From assembly GCA_018873225.1 (NCBI GenBank), contig JAEILZ010000004.1, forward strand, positions 372,001 to 436,000: a DNA stretch of 64,000 nucleotides. The letters run 5' to 3'. Position 1 is the stretch's first letter; each line of letters begins with the position of its first letter. Below the pieces are notes generated by a model. The model had not been told where the DNA came from. It saw only the letters and a list, made by a program, of their open reading frames with translations, and did no database searches. Position numbers and translations under genes: made by a program. Shown piece after piece: positions 21,040-31,888 of the stretch. Source of the stretch: [Phialemoniopsis] sp. UDSM-2020 (Eukaryota > Ascomycota > Sordariomycetes > Thyridiales > Thyridiaceae).

Positions 21040-23682
21040 TCACTCTGGCTTGACGGTGATTTCGGCAGCTTTCAGACCCTTGGCCTCGACCGTCACCGTG
21101 ATGGGCTCACTTGCACCTGTCTTAGCCTTCACAATCGCCAGTGCGAGACCTGCAAATGCCTTGCGCTCCTTTGACGGGAAAGCTATGTAGTCTGTAGCAT
21201 CTCCATTGTCAGTGGAGACAATGTCACCTGGTCCCTTGATTGAAAAGGAGAGGTTGTCAGTGGCTGTGGCAACGAACGTTCCGTTTCCGTCCACCACCGC
21301 AGCGGTGATGAAAGACAAGTCTGCACCATCGGCCTTGATAGTTGTCCGATTCTTGTAGGTGGAAAGCTGTAGGCCGGCCGCCGCGCCTGGCGTGCGAATT
21401 GTTGCATTGGCCCACTCTTTCCCATCTTTGTACGTGACAACGAATAGTTCTCCAGCCTGATATGCGACATCATCCCAGCGGAAGCGATATGTGTACTCCT
21501 TCTTCTTCTGTCTACCGAGAGACTTGCCGTTGAGGAAGAGCTCGGCTTCAGACCCAGCCGAAAAGACGTGCACCGGCGTGACCTGGCCGACGCGGTTGGG
21601 CCAGTTCCAATGGGGGAGGATGTGCGCCATCTTCAGGTCGAGTTTCCAGCGTGACTGGTATAGATAGAAGCGGTCTTTAGGAAAGCCAGCGAGATCGATG
21701 ATGCCAAAGTAGCTGCTTCGCGTGTTGTATGGAGTTGGTTCCCCGATGTAATCCCAGCCTGTCCAGACAAATTCACCAGCGACGTACGAGTAGCGATCTT
21801 GGACCTCGAAGACACGATCCGGGCTCGCGCCCCAATCCACTGCATAGATGTCATAGGCGCTGACCTGCGACGTGGCTGGATCCCCACCGCGGTTACCCTG
21901 GACCTTGGCGTTGTTGCTCGCATCAACGGGGAACATGTACTGACCGCGAGAGCTAATAGCTGAAGCGCTTTCGGAACTGTACAGCATCTTGTCTGGGAAC
22001 TTGGAACGGAAGGACGGATACTGTGGATTGTTCGAGCGTACACCTTCACCCTGGTAGTTGAGGCCGATGAGATCGACAATCCCTGGAAGAGCAGCGTTCG
22101 GTCCGGCGCTGTTCATGGCAACAGTCGTTTGGCGGGTGGGATCCTCTTCGTTGATGATACCCTTGAGCTCCCGTGCAATGGTGCCACCTTGCGCACTGCC
22201 CTGTTCCGAGACCTCGTTGCCGAAGCTCCAGGCAAAGACCGATGGGTGGTTGCGGTCACGACGGATAAAGGCTCGGAGATCGGGCTCGTGCCAGTCGGAG
22301 AAGATGGTCTGGAAGTCATTGCGCGTCTTGTGACTGCCCCACGTATCGAAGATCTCGTCAATGACAAGAATGCCCATGCGATCAGCCAGATCCAAGAGCT
22401 CAGGCGCTGGAGGATTGTGTGATGTCCGGATAGCATTAGCACCCATGTCTTGGAGCATCTCCAGTTGTCGCTCAGCAGCTCTAACGTTGAAGGCTGAGCC
22501 GAGAGATCCGAGATCATGATGCTGGCAAAGGCCATGAAGGTAGATCTTTTCGCCATTGACACGCAAGCCGTCATTCTTGTACTCCAGCGAGCGGACGCCG
22601 AAGCGGGTTTCGTACTGATCAACGACTTCATCGCCAATGGACAAACGAGTCACTGCGACGTAGAGATTCGGCTTTTGAGTTGGCGGGGGACCCCATAGCT
22701 GTGGACTTTGCAAGGTAACTGTCGCATTTGTCGACTTTGCCTGGCCGGCCTCAACGGTGATAGGCGCCTTGGGAAACTCGGCTACTTTATCACCTGTACT
22801 GCCGGTAGCCGCGTCATACACATGCACCTCTGTTGATACCTGCACCTCCGCAGAGCCACTCGACGCGGTATTCTCTACTTGCACGACCAGGTCGAGAGTC
22901 GCCGACGTACTCGAGACCTGACGCGAGCGGATATATGTGCCCGTCTGACCGACATGCGTGGGGTGCACTTTCGTGAGCCAGACGTTGCGGTATATGCCCG
23001 CACCAGGATACCATCGTGAGTTGTCAACTGCGTTGTCGAGGCGAATGGCTACGACATTGTCGCCCTGCACAATGTACGGTGTAAGGTCAACACGCCACGA
23101 AGCGTAGCCGTATGGCCAGCCTCCAACGAACTGCCCGTTTAGCCACACCATGGAATATGACATGGCGCCGTCAACGTCCAGGAACATGGCCTTTCCGCTG
23201 TCCGCCGCCGTTACCGAGAACTTGCGCCGGTACCATCCCACACCCTGGCTAGGCAAACGACCCATGCCGGCACCGACAGTAGGATTGTTCCCTGCGTAGA
23301 ACGGTCCTTTGATGGCCCAGTCGTGCGGCAAGTCGAGGGCCTCCCACCCGGCATCATCGAAGGACGCCTGCGCAAAAGTCACGTTCGCCGGCTGGTCTGC
23401 AGGCTTCTTCTGCTGCTTTGCGGAATCCTTAATGAAACAATTGGCAGAGGGCATGATCCATGACTTCATCTTGGCATAAGTCAGGCCGTCCGGGTTGTCG
23501 GTGGTGCGCCGGAAGCGCCAGCCCCCATTGAGGCTGAGCCTCTCACGGCCTGCAGTCGCCGCATTCTCCTGGGTGTTGGTAATGGCGATGGCTCCGACAA
23601 GATGATTGCTTATCAACAGCAAAAGGCCCAAGCAACTGAGCCAGTGAGGGCACAGCCGTCTTTTCTGCTGATTGGAAGCCAT
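21040..23682 (-). CDS. Secreted glycoside hydrolase family 2 (beta-galactosidase-like)
   Basis: Single exon of 880 residues from MASNQQKRR; an upstream in-frame ATG at 23730 would place 16 polar residues before the signal peptide. The signal peptide contains LGLLLLISNHLVGA. The GH2 sugar-binding domain follows: LNGGWRFRR, then DLPHDWAIKGPF, then GVGWYRRKF. After it come the immunoglobulin-like middle domain and a TIM barrel with NAIRTSHNPPAPELLDLADR and DEIFDTWG. The acid/base Glu lies in FAWSFGNEVSEQ and the likely nucleophile in LYSSESASAISSRG. The C-terminal part resembles the DUF4982 and Ig-like modules found in fungal and bacterial GH2 enzymes. Exo-acting beta-galactosidase activity on plant polysaccharides is the family expectation; the exact substrate cannot be told. 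Confidence 0.9.
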   Translation of the reverse strand: MASNQQKRRLCPHWLSCLGLLLLISNHLVGAIAITNTQENAATAGRERLSLNGGWRFRRTTDNPDGLTYAKMKSWIMPSANCFIKDSAKQQKKPADQPANVTFAQASFDDAGWEALDLPHDWAIKGPFYAGNNPTVGAGMGRLPSQGVGWYRRKFSVTAADSGKAMFLDVDGAMSYSMVWLNGQFVGGWPYGYASWRVDLTPYIVQGDNVVAIRLDNAVDNSRWYPGAGIYRNVWLTKVHPTHVGQTGTYIRSRQVSSTSATLDLVVQVENTASSGSAEVQVSTEVHVYDAATGSTGDKVAEFPKAPITVEAGQAKSTNATVTLQSPQLWGPPPTQKPNLYVAVTRLSIGDEVVDQYETRFGVRSLEYKNDGLRVNGEKIYLHGLCQHHDLGSLGSAFNVRAAERQLEMLQDMGANAIRTSHNPPAPELLDLADRMGILVIDEIFDTWGSHKTRNDFQTIFSDWHEPDLRAFIRRDRNHPSVFAWSFGNEVSEQGSAQGGTIARELKGIINEEDPTRQTTVAMNSAGPNAALPGIVDLIGLNYQGEGVRSNNPQYPSFRSKFPDKMLYSSESASAISSRGQYMFPVDASNNAKVQGNRGGDPATSQVSAYDIYAVDWGASPDRVFEVQDRYSYVAGEFVWTGWDYIGEPTPYNTRSSYFGIIDLAGFPKDRFYLYQSRWKLDLKMAHILPHWNWPNRVGQVTPVHVFSAGSEAELFLNGKSLGRQKKKEYTYRFRWDDVAYQAGELFVVTYKDGKEWANATIRTPGAAAGLQLSTYKNRTTIKADGADLSFITAAVVDGNGTFVATATDNLSFSIKGPGDIVSTDNGDATDYIAFPSKERKAFAGLALAIVKAKTGASEPITVTVEAKGLKAAEITVKPE

Positions 23683-24478
23683 TGTTTCACGCTGTGACCG
23701 TTTAGAGATTTCAGTCCCTTGAGACCTCATGGATCAGGCCGTGATGACTTTCGTCTTATAACATCATTGACGACGGTGTAATTGCTCCACGGCTTTTTCC
23801 GTTCCAGTCGTATTGGGATTGGTGTGAGGGGTAAATAAATTATTCGGTACATCATGCTATAATGGGTAGATGCCGCACCGAATTTAGATAAGCTTCAAGG
23901 CAATTCTTTTAGATGGCTAAATCGTGAGCAAGCACAGTCCCCAATTCTACTAACGGTGATCAACACTTCCTGTCCCGTCACCCCACGACATCAAACGGCT
24001 CGGATCGTCGGAGCCGCAAATTGCCCACTGGATTACGTAGCACAAACATCAGGACTACCATCTATGATCTTGAGCTGGTAATGCTACCCTCGCGACTCAC
24101 CCTCCGCATACACTTTGGGATGTCTTATGATGCTAACACGAGTATTTTCATGCAGTGGGGTAGCCATGGAAAGCTTGAGTGAAAGTGGTGATCCGTGACT
24201 TGACAGTTTTGAGGCTTGTATTAAGGGGGATAACATCGGCAAGAACGTTCAAGAGTGCTTGTTTGACGAGTGTAGATAGATAAACAAATGAGATCATTAA
24301 GCAGCCATCGATAGGCACTGTGGAACTGAGCTACAAGCTAGGCCAACTGCCTCCTTTCCCAGCATAATTAGGTTCATCTACTATGTTTCCAGTAGCCAGC
24401 TCTTCTTCCACTCCAACTTGATCAAAGCTTAATACCGTTTGTGAGTCATCCGAAGCAGGACGCACCAAACTATAATAT
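23683..24478. other. Intergenic, no gene seen
   Basis: 5' region of the GH2 gene and 3' region of the GMC oxidoreductase gene. Nothing recognised. Confidence 0.5.
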
Positions 24479-26742
24479 TCAGATTCGACCGCGTATGATA
24501 TCGGCAGCCTGGATCACGTTCATAGTTAGTGACTATGAAGAAAGCGGTAAGTAAGGCCTTGAGAAGGATGAGACTCGCCTTCTCCGCAACAGCATACACC
24601 GTGGTCATCGGGTGACTCGCCGGAAGGAACGGCATGATGCTCGCATCGACGATCCTCAAGTTCGCCACGCCGTGCACCATCAGGCGCCCGTCCACCACGC
24701 CGCCCTCGGCCCGTCGCCCAATCTTGCAAGACCCGGCCAAGTGCCACGCCGGCGACGCGTTCTGCCTGATCCAGTCCCCTAGATCGGCATCGCTCGTAAC
24801 GTTGGCTCCAGGGTCCGTCTCGACCGGCCGCAACACAGCAATAGCGTCGGTAGCCGCAATCCGCCTCGCGTACTTGATTCCCTCGACGAGCAGTGACACG
24901 TCGAGCGGGTTGTACAGCGCGCGCGGGTCGATGAGTGGGGCGTCGAAGATGCTGGCCGACGCGGCGCGGACGCTTCCTCGAGAAAACGGTTGCTGGAGTG
25001 ATATGCCGATGGAGCCTTCGCTCCAACCGAACTCGAAAAGGGCCGAGTCTGAGGCGGACAGACGCTCGGTGAGGACGTCGTGGATGGCACTGTAGCCTGT
25101 TTGCACGGCGCGAGGGGTATCGGGGGCGAGATAGCTGGAGGCGTTCTGCGCAGCTGCTTGACGTTGGAATGCCAATGTGGCGTTGGAGATGGTCAGGAGC
25201 GGGAGGTAGCCGAGGAAGTCACCACCGGCTCGGGTGTAAGGGCCTGTGCGATTCACGTCGTATTCGTGCCGGGCTTCGGCGGCGAAGGTGGCGTTGTTAG
25301 TGAGATTGGCTCGGACCAGAGCGTCGGTAATTACTAGAAGCGTGAATGAGTAAAGTCTTTATAGCAATGGGTACTTGTATTTCCCTTACTGCGGTTCTCG
25401 ACTCTAAAATGAACATGGTCATGAAAGTTCTCGCCCACGGCCGGGAGATCAACCACCGTGGTGACGTTGATGCTCTCCAACAAGGAGGCAGCACCAATGC
25501 CGGAGACCTGCAGCAGCTGCGGAGTGTGGATGGCCCCTGCTGCAAGGATGACCTCTCTATTCACAGTGATTCTGTTGCTCGCGGATGTGTTCGGAAGAGC
25601 ATACTTTTCTTCGGATCAGGATTTACTCTATACACCGTCGAGTCAGAGTAAGATAGCTTACCTCCACTCCAGTGATTGACACATTGCCTCTCAGCGTCGA
25701 TGCCCTGAGCAGACGTGTGACTTGCGCATTGGCAAGGAGGTGGTAGTTGGAGCGATTTTTAGCTGTCTCGTAGTATGCTTCGCGTGCCGAAACTCGAGTT
25801 GCTGTCACTGGGTCCTGATTATGAGGGGTGTAGTACCCGCCCCAGGTATCCCCATTGCCGGCATCTTCTGAGATGTAGATTTCTAACTCTCGAAATGCGT
25901 CGACAAAGTTGCCTTCACGAGATTAACAACAGATCACAGAGTATACAAGCAAGTGATAGACTAGATACTTACGTGTGGTGGGCCAGTAGAACGGCGAATA
26001 CGTGTTGCGAACGTTGCCGCTGTACCCATGGACATCAGGGTTGACCGAGACGTTGTAGGCTGAGGCAATCTCCGGGGTGGCAGGTGTAAATGACTCGGTC
26101 TGTAAATGGATACGTTAGAGTCTGGTGTGTTGATCACAATGAACAATCCACCACACACACCTTCCGAAAGTAGTTCAAGAATGACTCCCAATTCCAGCCG
26201 TCGAGGCCTAGTGTCTGCCATCGATTGTAGTCTGACCTCGATCCACGATCAAAAGTCATTATGTTGAGCTTGGTCGTACCGCCAACGACTTTGCCTTGAG
26301 GAACGGATTCGACTCGGTCTCCCATGACCTCGTTTGGCGCATAGGATAAGTTCCAGTCGTAACGCCCACCGACTGCACCCCCTGCAAGTCCGGGGATAGT
26401 GATGAAGTCCTCATATTCGTCACTGAACGTGAAAATCAGATCATCGGTATAGGTTCTATCACCAACGCTGGGATAGCGACACTTACAACGGTCCAGCTTC
26501 AAGAACTAGAACAGTGACGTCTGTAGCTGAATCAGTCAATGGAAATTAAAGAAGGGTTTGCTTTCACCCTTACTACTGTCCTCAGACAGACGATTCGCTA
26601 CGGTGAGACCGCTGGTGCCACCCCCGACAACGATGTAGTCGTAGCTGGGGAGGAGTTTGTCGCGTGATGTTAGTGGCTTCGCAAGCCCAACCGCCGCACA
26701 AAGTGACAAGAGAGCAGAAGTAATCGCGAGTGATCGAGCCAT
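24479..26742 (-). CDS. Secreted GMC oxidoreductase (FAD-dependent)
   Basis: Eight exons on the minus strand: 26742-26574, 26526-26487, 26422-26161, 26099-25973, 25912-25662, 25603-25390, 25333-24579 and 24508-24479, giving 615 residues. A signal peptide (ITSALLSLCAAVGLAKP) is followed by the FAD-binding motif YIVVGGGTSGLTVANRL and the strand VTVLVLEAGP. GMC signatures follow: GGTTKLNIMTFDRGS, and the second motif REVILAAGAIHTPQLLQVSG. The catalytic pair is the His of PAWHLAGSCKIG and the His of ASHPMTTVYAVAEKAADI. The last intron (24578-24509) starts with GC, not GT; removing it restores the normal GMC ending AADIIRGRI. Members oxidise alcohols or sugars and yield hydrogen peroxide; aryl-alcohol, glucose and related oxidases cannot be told apart here. 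Confidence 0.88.
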
Positions 26743-27551
26743 ACTGACGCTTTTAGATGCTATTAAGGCATAATACTACTTGTCTCGCAACCCGCCATTG
26801 ACAATCTGCGCTTCTGATCTCTATTTATACAGATATTGAACATCAATACACAATTGAATCTACAAATACGCAATTGAGGTTGCAATAGGAGTTGGTATTC
26901 CCACCGACTCTCAATGTTGCAAGGCTTGGAGTCGTGAATTTCTTGGCACGCTGAAGATATCGTAAGTGTCTACGCGGCACTGCAGGCACAGCCTTCGCGA
27001 AGGAGGAGATCCACCGCACCCGACCCAGGCTGGGGTGCATTTACGTGCGCAACACTTTTGTAGATCAGGTCCTGGTGGGAATTCGTCACCCAATCAGCAT
27101 TTCAGATCTCTCATTCGCCAATAAGCTTGCCATGAGCTTAACACCCGCTTCGACAAGATGACGGCACACAGCTTGGATGGGCCCAAGGAGTTGACGATTG
27201 TTAGAACTGGAGTAGACAGTGAACGCCCTTCGATGCCTCTTATCTCCGGCATCGGTCAGTTTCGCTGTATCTTGCTACGCCAGACAAACCAGCCTCCCCT
27301 TACGTCGAAGGTGTCGCGCCCCGGACTTAAGGCCCTATCCAGATGATACCTGACAGCATCCATCCACTCAAATACTGTAGTACACATGGATATGCTGGCT
27401 TGATATCAAAGATCTAGTGCGCGTCACTTTTGATGGCTGGACTTGGAGGCCTCTCTTGCCTAGTTTGCGGGTGTCAATTTGGTGTGGAGTAATGTGACAT
27501 ATGCTAGGTAGTGGTATAATCCTCACTTTCTAGGTGTTTGTCATTCTCTGT
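26743..27551. other. Intergenic, no gene seen
   Basis: Promoter of the GMC gene and 3' region of the Fic gene. Short open frames only. Confidence 0.5.
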
Positions 27552-28967
27552 CTATGCTTTCTTCCTTCCGTTCAGCTTCTTTTTCAATGACCGCACCTTC
27601 CTCTCGACTTTCTTGAGCACAAAGTAAGAGTAGGCTCCATGTCCCTCACACTCCTTGCTCGCTCGCACCTTGATAGCCATATACTCTTTTCGCTCCTCAT
27701 CGTGCTCTCCAATTGGAACGACCACACCCATATAGCGGCAGAGGATAGCGTTGAGAATCATACGACACATGCGTCCATTGCCATCTTGGAAAGGGTGAAT
27801 CTCGACGAAACCCAATGAATATTTGCATGCCAGTGAGACAGGATCCAGTTTCTGGTCTTTCTCGCCCGTTTCCATGTCGTTATTAAGATTCTGACAGAGC
27901 TCCTTCATGTGTTTGGGGACGAATTGCGGGGGTGAAAAGTTGCAGCCGCCTGCACCAACGACAACTGTACGGTAGACTCCTCCGTATTCCTCTGGTGAAG
28001 TAGTAGTGTTGTCCTTGTGGATGATCGGTATGCCCTTGGTGAGGATATGGTGTGTTTCCTTGATGAGCTCTTCTGTAAGATCCCCCTGCATGGTGACAAA
28101 CTCGTGGATGATATGCTGGTAGGCTTTGGCGTGCTGAACCACCTCATTTCGGCCTCGCATGATGAACTGAGCCGAAAGTCTGTCCTGCGTTCCATGCTTC
28201 TTCTGGTAGTACTCAACCAGTTTATCTTCGTACTGAGGGTCGCGTTCGGGCACCAGGCCGATGTCTTTTCCTTCAAAAATCTCCTTGCAGAGCTCAATGG
28301 TGATGTCCAAACCTAGGCCGGCTCTCTCTATCATGTTGCTGCCAAAGATTGCATGGGTGATTGACCGATAGATCTCGCGGTATATAATCTCCTCTTGTCC
28401 TTGAGCTCGAGTGACGATGTCCTGTAGCCAGCCGGAAACCTTCTTAAAGAGTTTCTCTGGGTCGCTATCTCCGGCATACTCGCGGTAGACGTCGTCGGCT
28501 TTTATAGTCATGTAGACTTGAGAGCCCGCGGGCCATCCTTTCGAGAGCGTCTTTCGTAGTGAAGCTGCCATTTTGGCTCGTTTCTTTGGGCTGCTCAATA
28601 TAGTCCCAGACGAGGATGATGCATGCGACGAAGATGTTGGTGTGAGGTCGAGGTCTTCGAAAACCTCGAGGAGAGATTTTCTTTTATGCTTCGAGGGAGA
28701 CGCCATTTTTGGCACACGTGAGTCACATGTTGGTAGGGTGTTTATACTTTCGAGCTTGACCATGGATGCTTTAATCGAGAACCGTGGATCCAAGTCTCTG
28801 GCAGGAAGGAGAGGAGCAAGTACCTTCCCATAACCAAAGTCATGATACCAATGATTTTCATCATACTTTCCGGAAAGACCGCATGACCCATCAATGAAGG
28901 CTCCAGGTCGTAAAAGGGTCGGTTCGCCCATTTTCGATACCGTAATATGGCAAACTATGAGGGCCAA
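27552..28967 (-). CDS. Fic/Fido-domain protein (probable AMP transferase)
   Basis: Single open frame of up to 471 residues. The Fic core motif HPFQDGNGRMCR is complete, including the catalytic His and the phosphate-binding GNGR. An upstream inhibitory-helix-like motif SNMIER sits in FGSNMIERAGLGL; class II/III Fic proteins carry (S/T)xxxE(G/N), and here the Glu is kept but Gly/Asn is Arg. Fic enzymes usually AMPylate Ser/Thr/Tyr hydroxyls of target proteins. The N-terminal region is less certain. MASPSKHKRKS at 28706 is a natural start with a nuclear-localisation-like KHKRK, but the frame stays open for 87 more codons to 28967, with another Met at 28931. The tail KKVERKVRSLKKKLNGRKKA is strongly basic. 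The cellular target is unknown. Confidence 0.85.
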   Translation of the reverse strand: MALIVCHITVSKMGEPTLLRPGAFIDGSCGLSGKYDENHWYHDFGYGKVLAPLLPARDLDPRFSIKASMVKLESINTLPTCDSRVPKMASPSKHKRKSLLEVFEDLDLTPTSSSHASSSSGTILSSPKKRAKMAASLRKTLSKGWPAGSQVYMTIKADDVYREYAGDSDPEKLFKKVSGWLQDIVTRAQGQEEIIYREIYRSITHAIFGSNMIERAGLGLDITIELCKEIFEGKDIGLVPERDPQYEDKLVEYYQKKHGTQDRLSAQFIMRGRNEVVQHAKAYQHIIHEFVTMQGDLTEELIKETHHILTKGIPIIHKDNTTTSPEEYGGVYRTVVVGAGGCNFSPPQFVPKHMKELCQNLNNDMETGEKDQKLDPVSLACKYSLGFVEIHPFQDGNGRMCRMILNAILCRYMGVVVPIGEHDEERKEYMAIKVRASKECEGHGAYSYFVLKKVERKVRSLKKKLNGRKKA

Positions 28968-29968
28968 TAGGTCTGGTCAAATGAAAATGGCTTAATGATA
29001 TCGGTGCGAGAGATATCAAGGCCTAACACAATTGCTGAAGTACACCCCACAGCTCTGGCTTGTACCCATCCCGGTTTTCAGATGAAGGACTTTGGAGATA
29101 TGAACACCTCCAAGTGGTCACGTTGTTGAAGGTCTTTATTGGAAGCCTTCCAATCTGATTGTCTTGATGCTTTACTAGAACTGTACAGGATACGGAACAA
29201 ACCATTCAATTATTTATGTTCCCTCATGACGATCCTTAAGGAATCTCTTTTGAGTATACCTGCGACTTCGCTTGATGCTGAACAGTATTGTGGGACTTTC
29301 ATCGCGGGTCTGAAAACTGATAAGGGGTTTGGGCCAACATCGTGGGTGATTGACTCACGATCCGAGCCCTAGTCAAGTTGTGCATGCGTGTCCATATGGG
29401 TCGATCATCCGCAGACCAAAGATCTGGCGACTGGAAGAACACCCTAGCAAATGACAAGAGGGCCCCAAAGGTAATGTGACGCGGGATTTAGCTGAAAAAA
29501 CCACTCATCAATTAAGGTTGATCAACACTGTGCCATCCCTCCTGAACAACAGCAATGTGTAGATCTATGAATTTACTCCCCTCGCAAGAACAACTTGTGT
29601 GAATTAGCTCGCACAAGAAACTCTTCAGCTTCCAAGGAGAAGCCCAATACCTTTTAAGAAGCAGCTGTCTTGTATTGCAGAGTCGGCCTCGCAAGGATCC
29701 TCTTCCACATAGGATTAAACCGAACACTGGCATCTTGTTGCAGCACTCTTGCAGAGTTATTTCTGAATAGAACATGTAAATTTCAGAGCAAGAAGACTGT
29801 AGGGATTTAAATCATATCTTTTGGTCATACCGGGCACGACACTTCCACCCGATCTTCGCTTGATAAGCTGCGTTGCAATTTCTTCCAAGTCAAATTTACG
29901 TAACGTTTGAGACTCCTTTTCAAACGGGCTCAATATTAGGCCCAGCGAGTCAGCACAGCCTCAAATTC
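28968..29968. other. Intergenic 1 kb, no gene seen
   Basis: Upstream of the Fic gene and downstream of the photolyase gene. Open frames at 29139-29372 and 29512-29775 show no features that support coding. Confidence 0.5.
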
Positions 29969-31888
29969 TTACAGATCACTACTGATACCCTTCTTATACG
30001 CCGCCAAAGCCCTTTCCCTCGCACCCCTATGCTCAACAATCGGCTCTGGATACCCCTTCTTCTTCGCCAACGGCCCTGCACCCCTCCCATACGGCTCGTG
30101 CACGGCGTTGCCCTCGACGTCCTTCAGCTCCGGCACCCACTTGCGAATGTACTCGCCGTCCGGGTCAAATTTCTCGCTCTGCAGCAGTGGGTTAAATATC
30201 CGGAAATACGGCTGCGGATCGACCCCGACCGAGGCCGCAAAGCCCCAGCCTCCGTTGTTGCTCGCAAAGTCGCCGTCGATGAGGTGCTCCATAAAGTACT
30301 TTTCGCCCATGCGCCAGTCGATCAACAAGTCTTTCGCTAAGAAAGACGCGACGATCATGCGGCACCGGTTGTGCATCCAGCCGACGTGGTTGAGCTGGCG
30401 CATCGCGGCGTCGACTATGGGATAACCCGTGCGGCCCTCGCACCATGCTTTGAATGCATCCTCGTCGTAGGACCAGCTGATGTTGGCGTACTCGGGCTTG
30501 AACGGCTTGTTCATGCAGACGTAGGGCCAGTGCGCGAGGACGTGCTTGTAAAAGTCGCGCCAGGCGATCTCGCTGATCCAGCGCTGGATGCTCTCGTTGC
30601 CCGCGTTGAGCTTCTTGGTCTTGTTGCGGTCGCGCGCGGCGCGTATGGCCGTCCGGGTGCTCAGGGTGCCCGAGGAAAAGTGCACCGAGAGGCTCGAGGT
30701 GCCCGTCTCGGCGGGGATGTTGCGCGCCGCGGTGTACCGGCCGACTTTCTCCTCGCAAAACATCTCGAGGCGCTTGGCGGCCTCGTGCTCACCGGGTGGC
30801 CAGAGGGCGTGGAAGCGCTCTGCTTCATCTTTCGTGACGCGCTTATTGGCTGGGGCGTCGGGGACGCGCGAGGCGAACAGCTTGCTGAATTTTGTGCGGG
30901 CGCTGGCGTGGTTCTTGGAGGGCGGGTCGAAGAGCTCGAGGAGGTGCGGGTGCTGGTGGACGTGGGCGACCCAGGCGCGGTACCAGGGGGTGTAGACGGC
31001 GTACTGGTTGCCTGCGCCGGTGGTGAGGGTGCCGGGCGGGACGACGACTGTGTCGTGCAGGACCTCCATGCAGATGTTTTTCGCTGCCAGGGCGGTGACC
31101 AGCTTTGCTTCCCTCCGCAGCTCGTCGACTTCGTACTCCATGTTGGTGTACAGGTGGCTCGCCTGCCATTCCTCGAGGAGCTGCTCTATCCTGTCGGGTA
31201 TCTCCTTCCTCTTTTCCACCGTCTCGACATACAGCGGGATATCTAGCTTGGCCAGCTCCTCCTTCAACACTTTCAGTGTCCGGATGGTAAAATCGACGCG
31301 CACGGGCGAGGTGAGATGCGCCTCAAAGTCCTCGGGGCTGACGATGTACATGGCGACAAGCGGCACGCCGGCCTTGCTCGCCCGTTCACTCGCAGCGCGC
31401 AGGGCACGATTATCCGCCGTGCGCAGGTCGTTCTTGAACCAGTGGACCACGGCGCCTTCGACTTTGATCTTCTGGCGCTGCTGGTACGTCTCGTCGAGGG
31501 CGTCGTTGAGCAGCTCGATGGGCCGGGGCAGGGTGCCCTGGTTGTAGGCCCTGGCGCGGGAGGTGCTCATCTCGTGCGGGTAGTACTTTCGCAGGACGAC
31601 GCCGGCGTCCTCGGACTGCTGCCAGAAGGGGTGCGGCTGGCGCAGGGGGTCGGTGGAGGACGAGGCCTTGGAGAGGACGCGCTCGGGCGAGGTCGAGACG
31701 CTGGAGCGGAAGCGCTTGTTGGCGCGGAGGGCTGCGGCCACGGAGGCGGCGGGCGCCTTGCGCTTGGCTGCTCTTGCTGCCGGCATGGTCACGGTTGAAT
31801 TGGAGTTGTGAAGCAAGCAAATCCGATTGACTGGTGCTGGAGGGTAATCACGTAGCTGGGAGAACAGAACGCGACGTGCAGAGTGCAT
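29969..31888 (-). CDS. phr1: CPD DNA photolyase (class I, cryptochrome/photolyase family)
   Basis: Single exon, 639 residues. The N-terminal antenna-binding domain starts at VVHWFKNDLRTADNRAL. The FAD-binding domain shows WISEIAWRDFYKHVL, then GRTGYPIVDAAMRQLNHVGWMHNR, then FLAKDLLIDWRMGE. The signature of class I photolyases is clear: DGDFASNNGGWGFAASVG followed by PYFRIFNP. The enzyme repairs UV-induced cyclobutane pyrimidine dimers using blue light. Translation from 31888 gives MHSARRVLFSQLRDY, an Arg-rich leader that suits mitochondrial import; a second Met at 31786 begins MPAARAAKRKAP, which suits the nucleus. Dual targeting from two starts is known for yeast Phr1 and is inferred here. 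The gene is divergent from slx4. Confidence 0.95.
   Translation of the reverse strand: MHSARRVLFSQLRDYPPAPVNRICLLHNSNSTVTMPAARAAKRKAPAASVAAALRANKRFRSSVSTSPERVLSKASSSTDPLRQPHPFWQQSEDAGVVLRKYYPHEMSTSRARAYNQGTLPRPIELLNDALDETYQQRQKIKVEGAVVHWFKNDLRTADNRALRAASERASKAGVPLVAMYIVSPEDFEAHLTSPVRVDFTIRTLKVLKEELAKLDIPLYVETVEKRKEIPDRIEQLLEEWQASHLYTNMEYEVDELRREAKLVTALAAKNICMEVLHDTVVVPPGTLTTGAGNQYAVYTPWYRAWVAHVHQHPHLLELFDPPSKNHASARTKFSKLFASRVPDAPANKRVTKDEAERFHALWPPGEHEAAKRLEMFCEEKVGRYTAARNIPAETGTSSLSVHFSSGTLSTRTAIRAARDRNKTKKLNAGNESIQRWISEIAWRDFYKHVLAHWPYVCMNKPFKPEYANISWSYDEDAFKAWCEGRTGYPIVDAAMRQLNHVGWMHNRCRMIVASFLAKDLLIDWRMGEKYFMEHLIDGDFASNNGGWGFAASVGVDPQPYFRIFNPLLQSEKFDPDGEYIRKWVPELKDVEGNAVHEPYGRGAGPLAKKKGYPEPIVEHRGARERALAAYKKGISSDL

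Noticed and set aside
30371..31246. Frame antisense to photolyase
   Set aside because: Composition reflects the reverse complement of a conserved exon.
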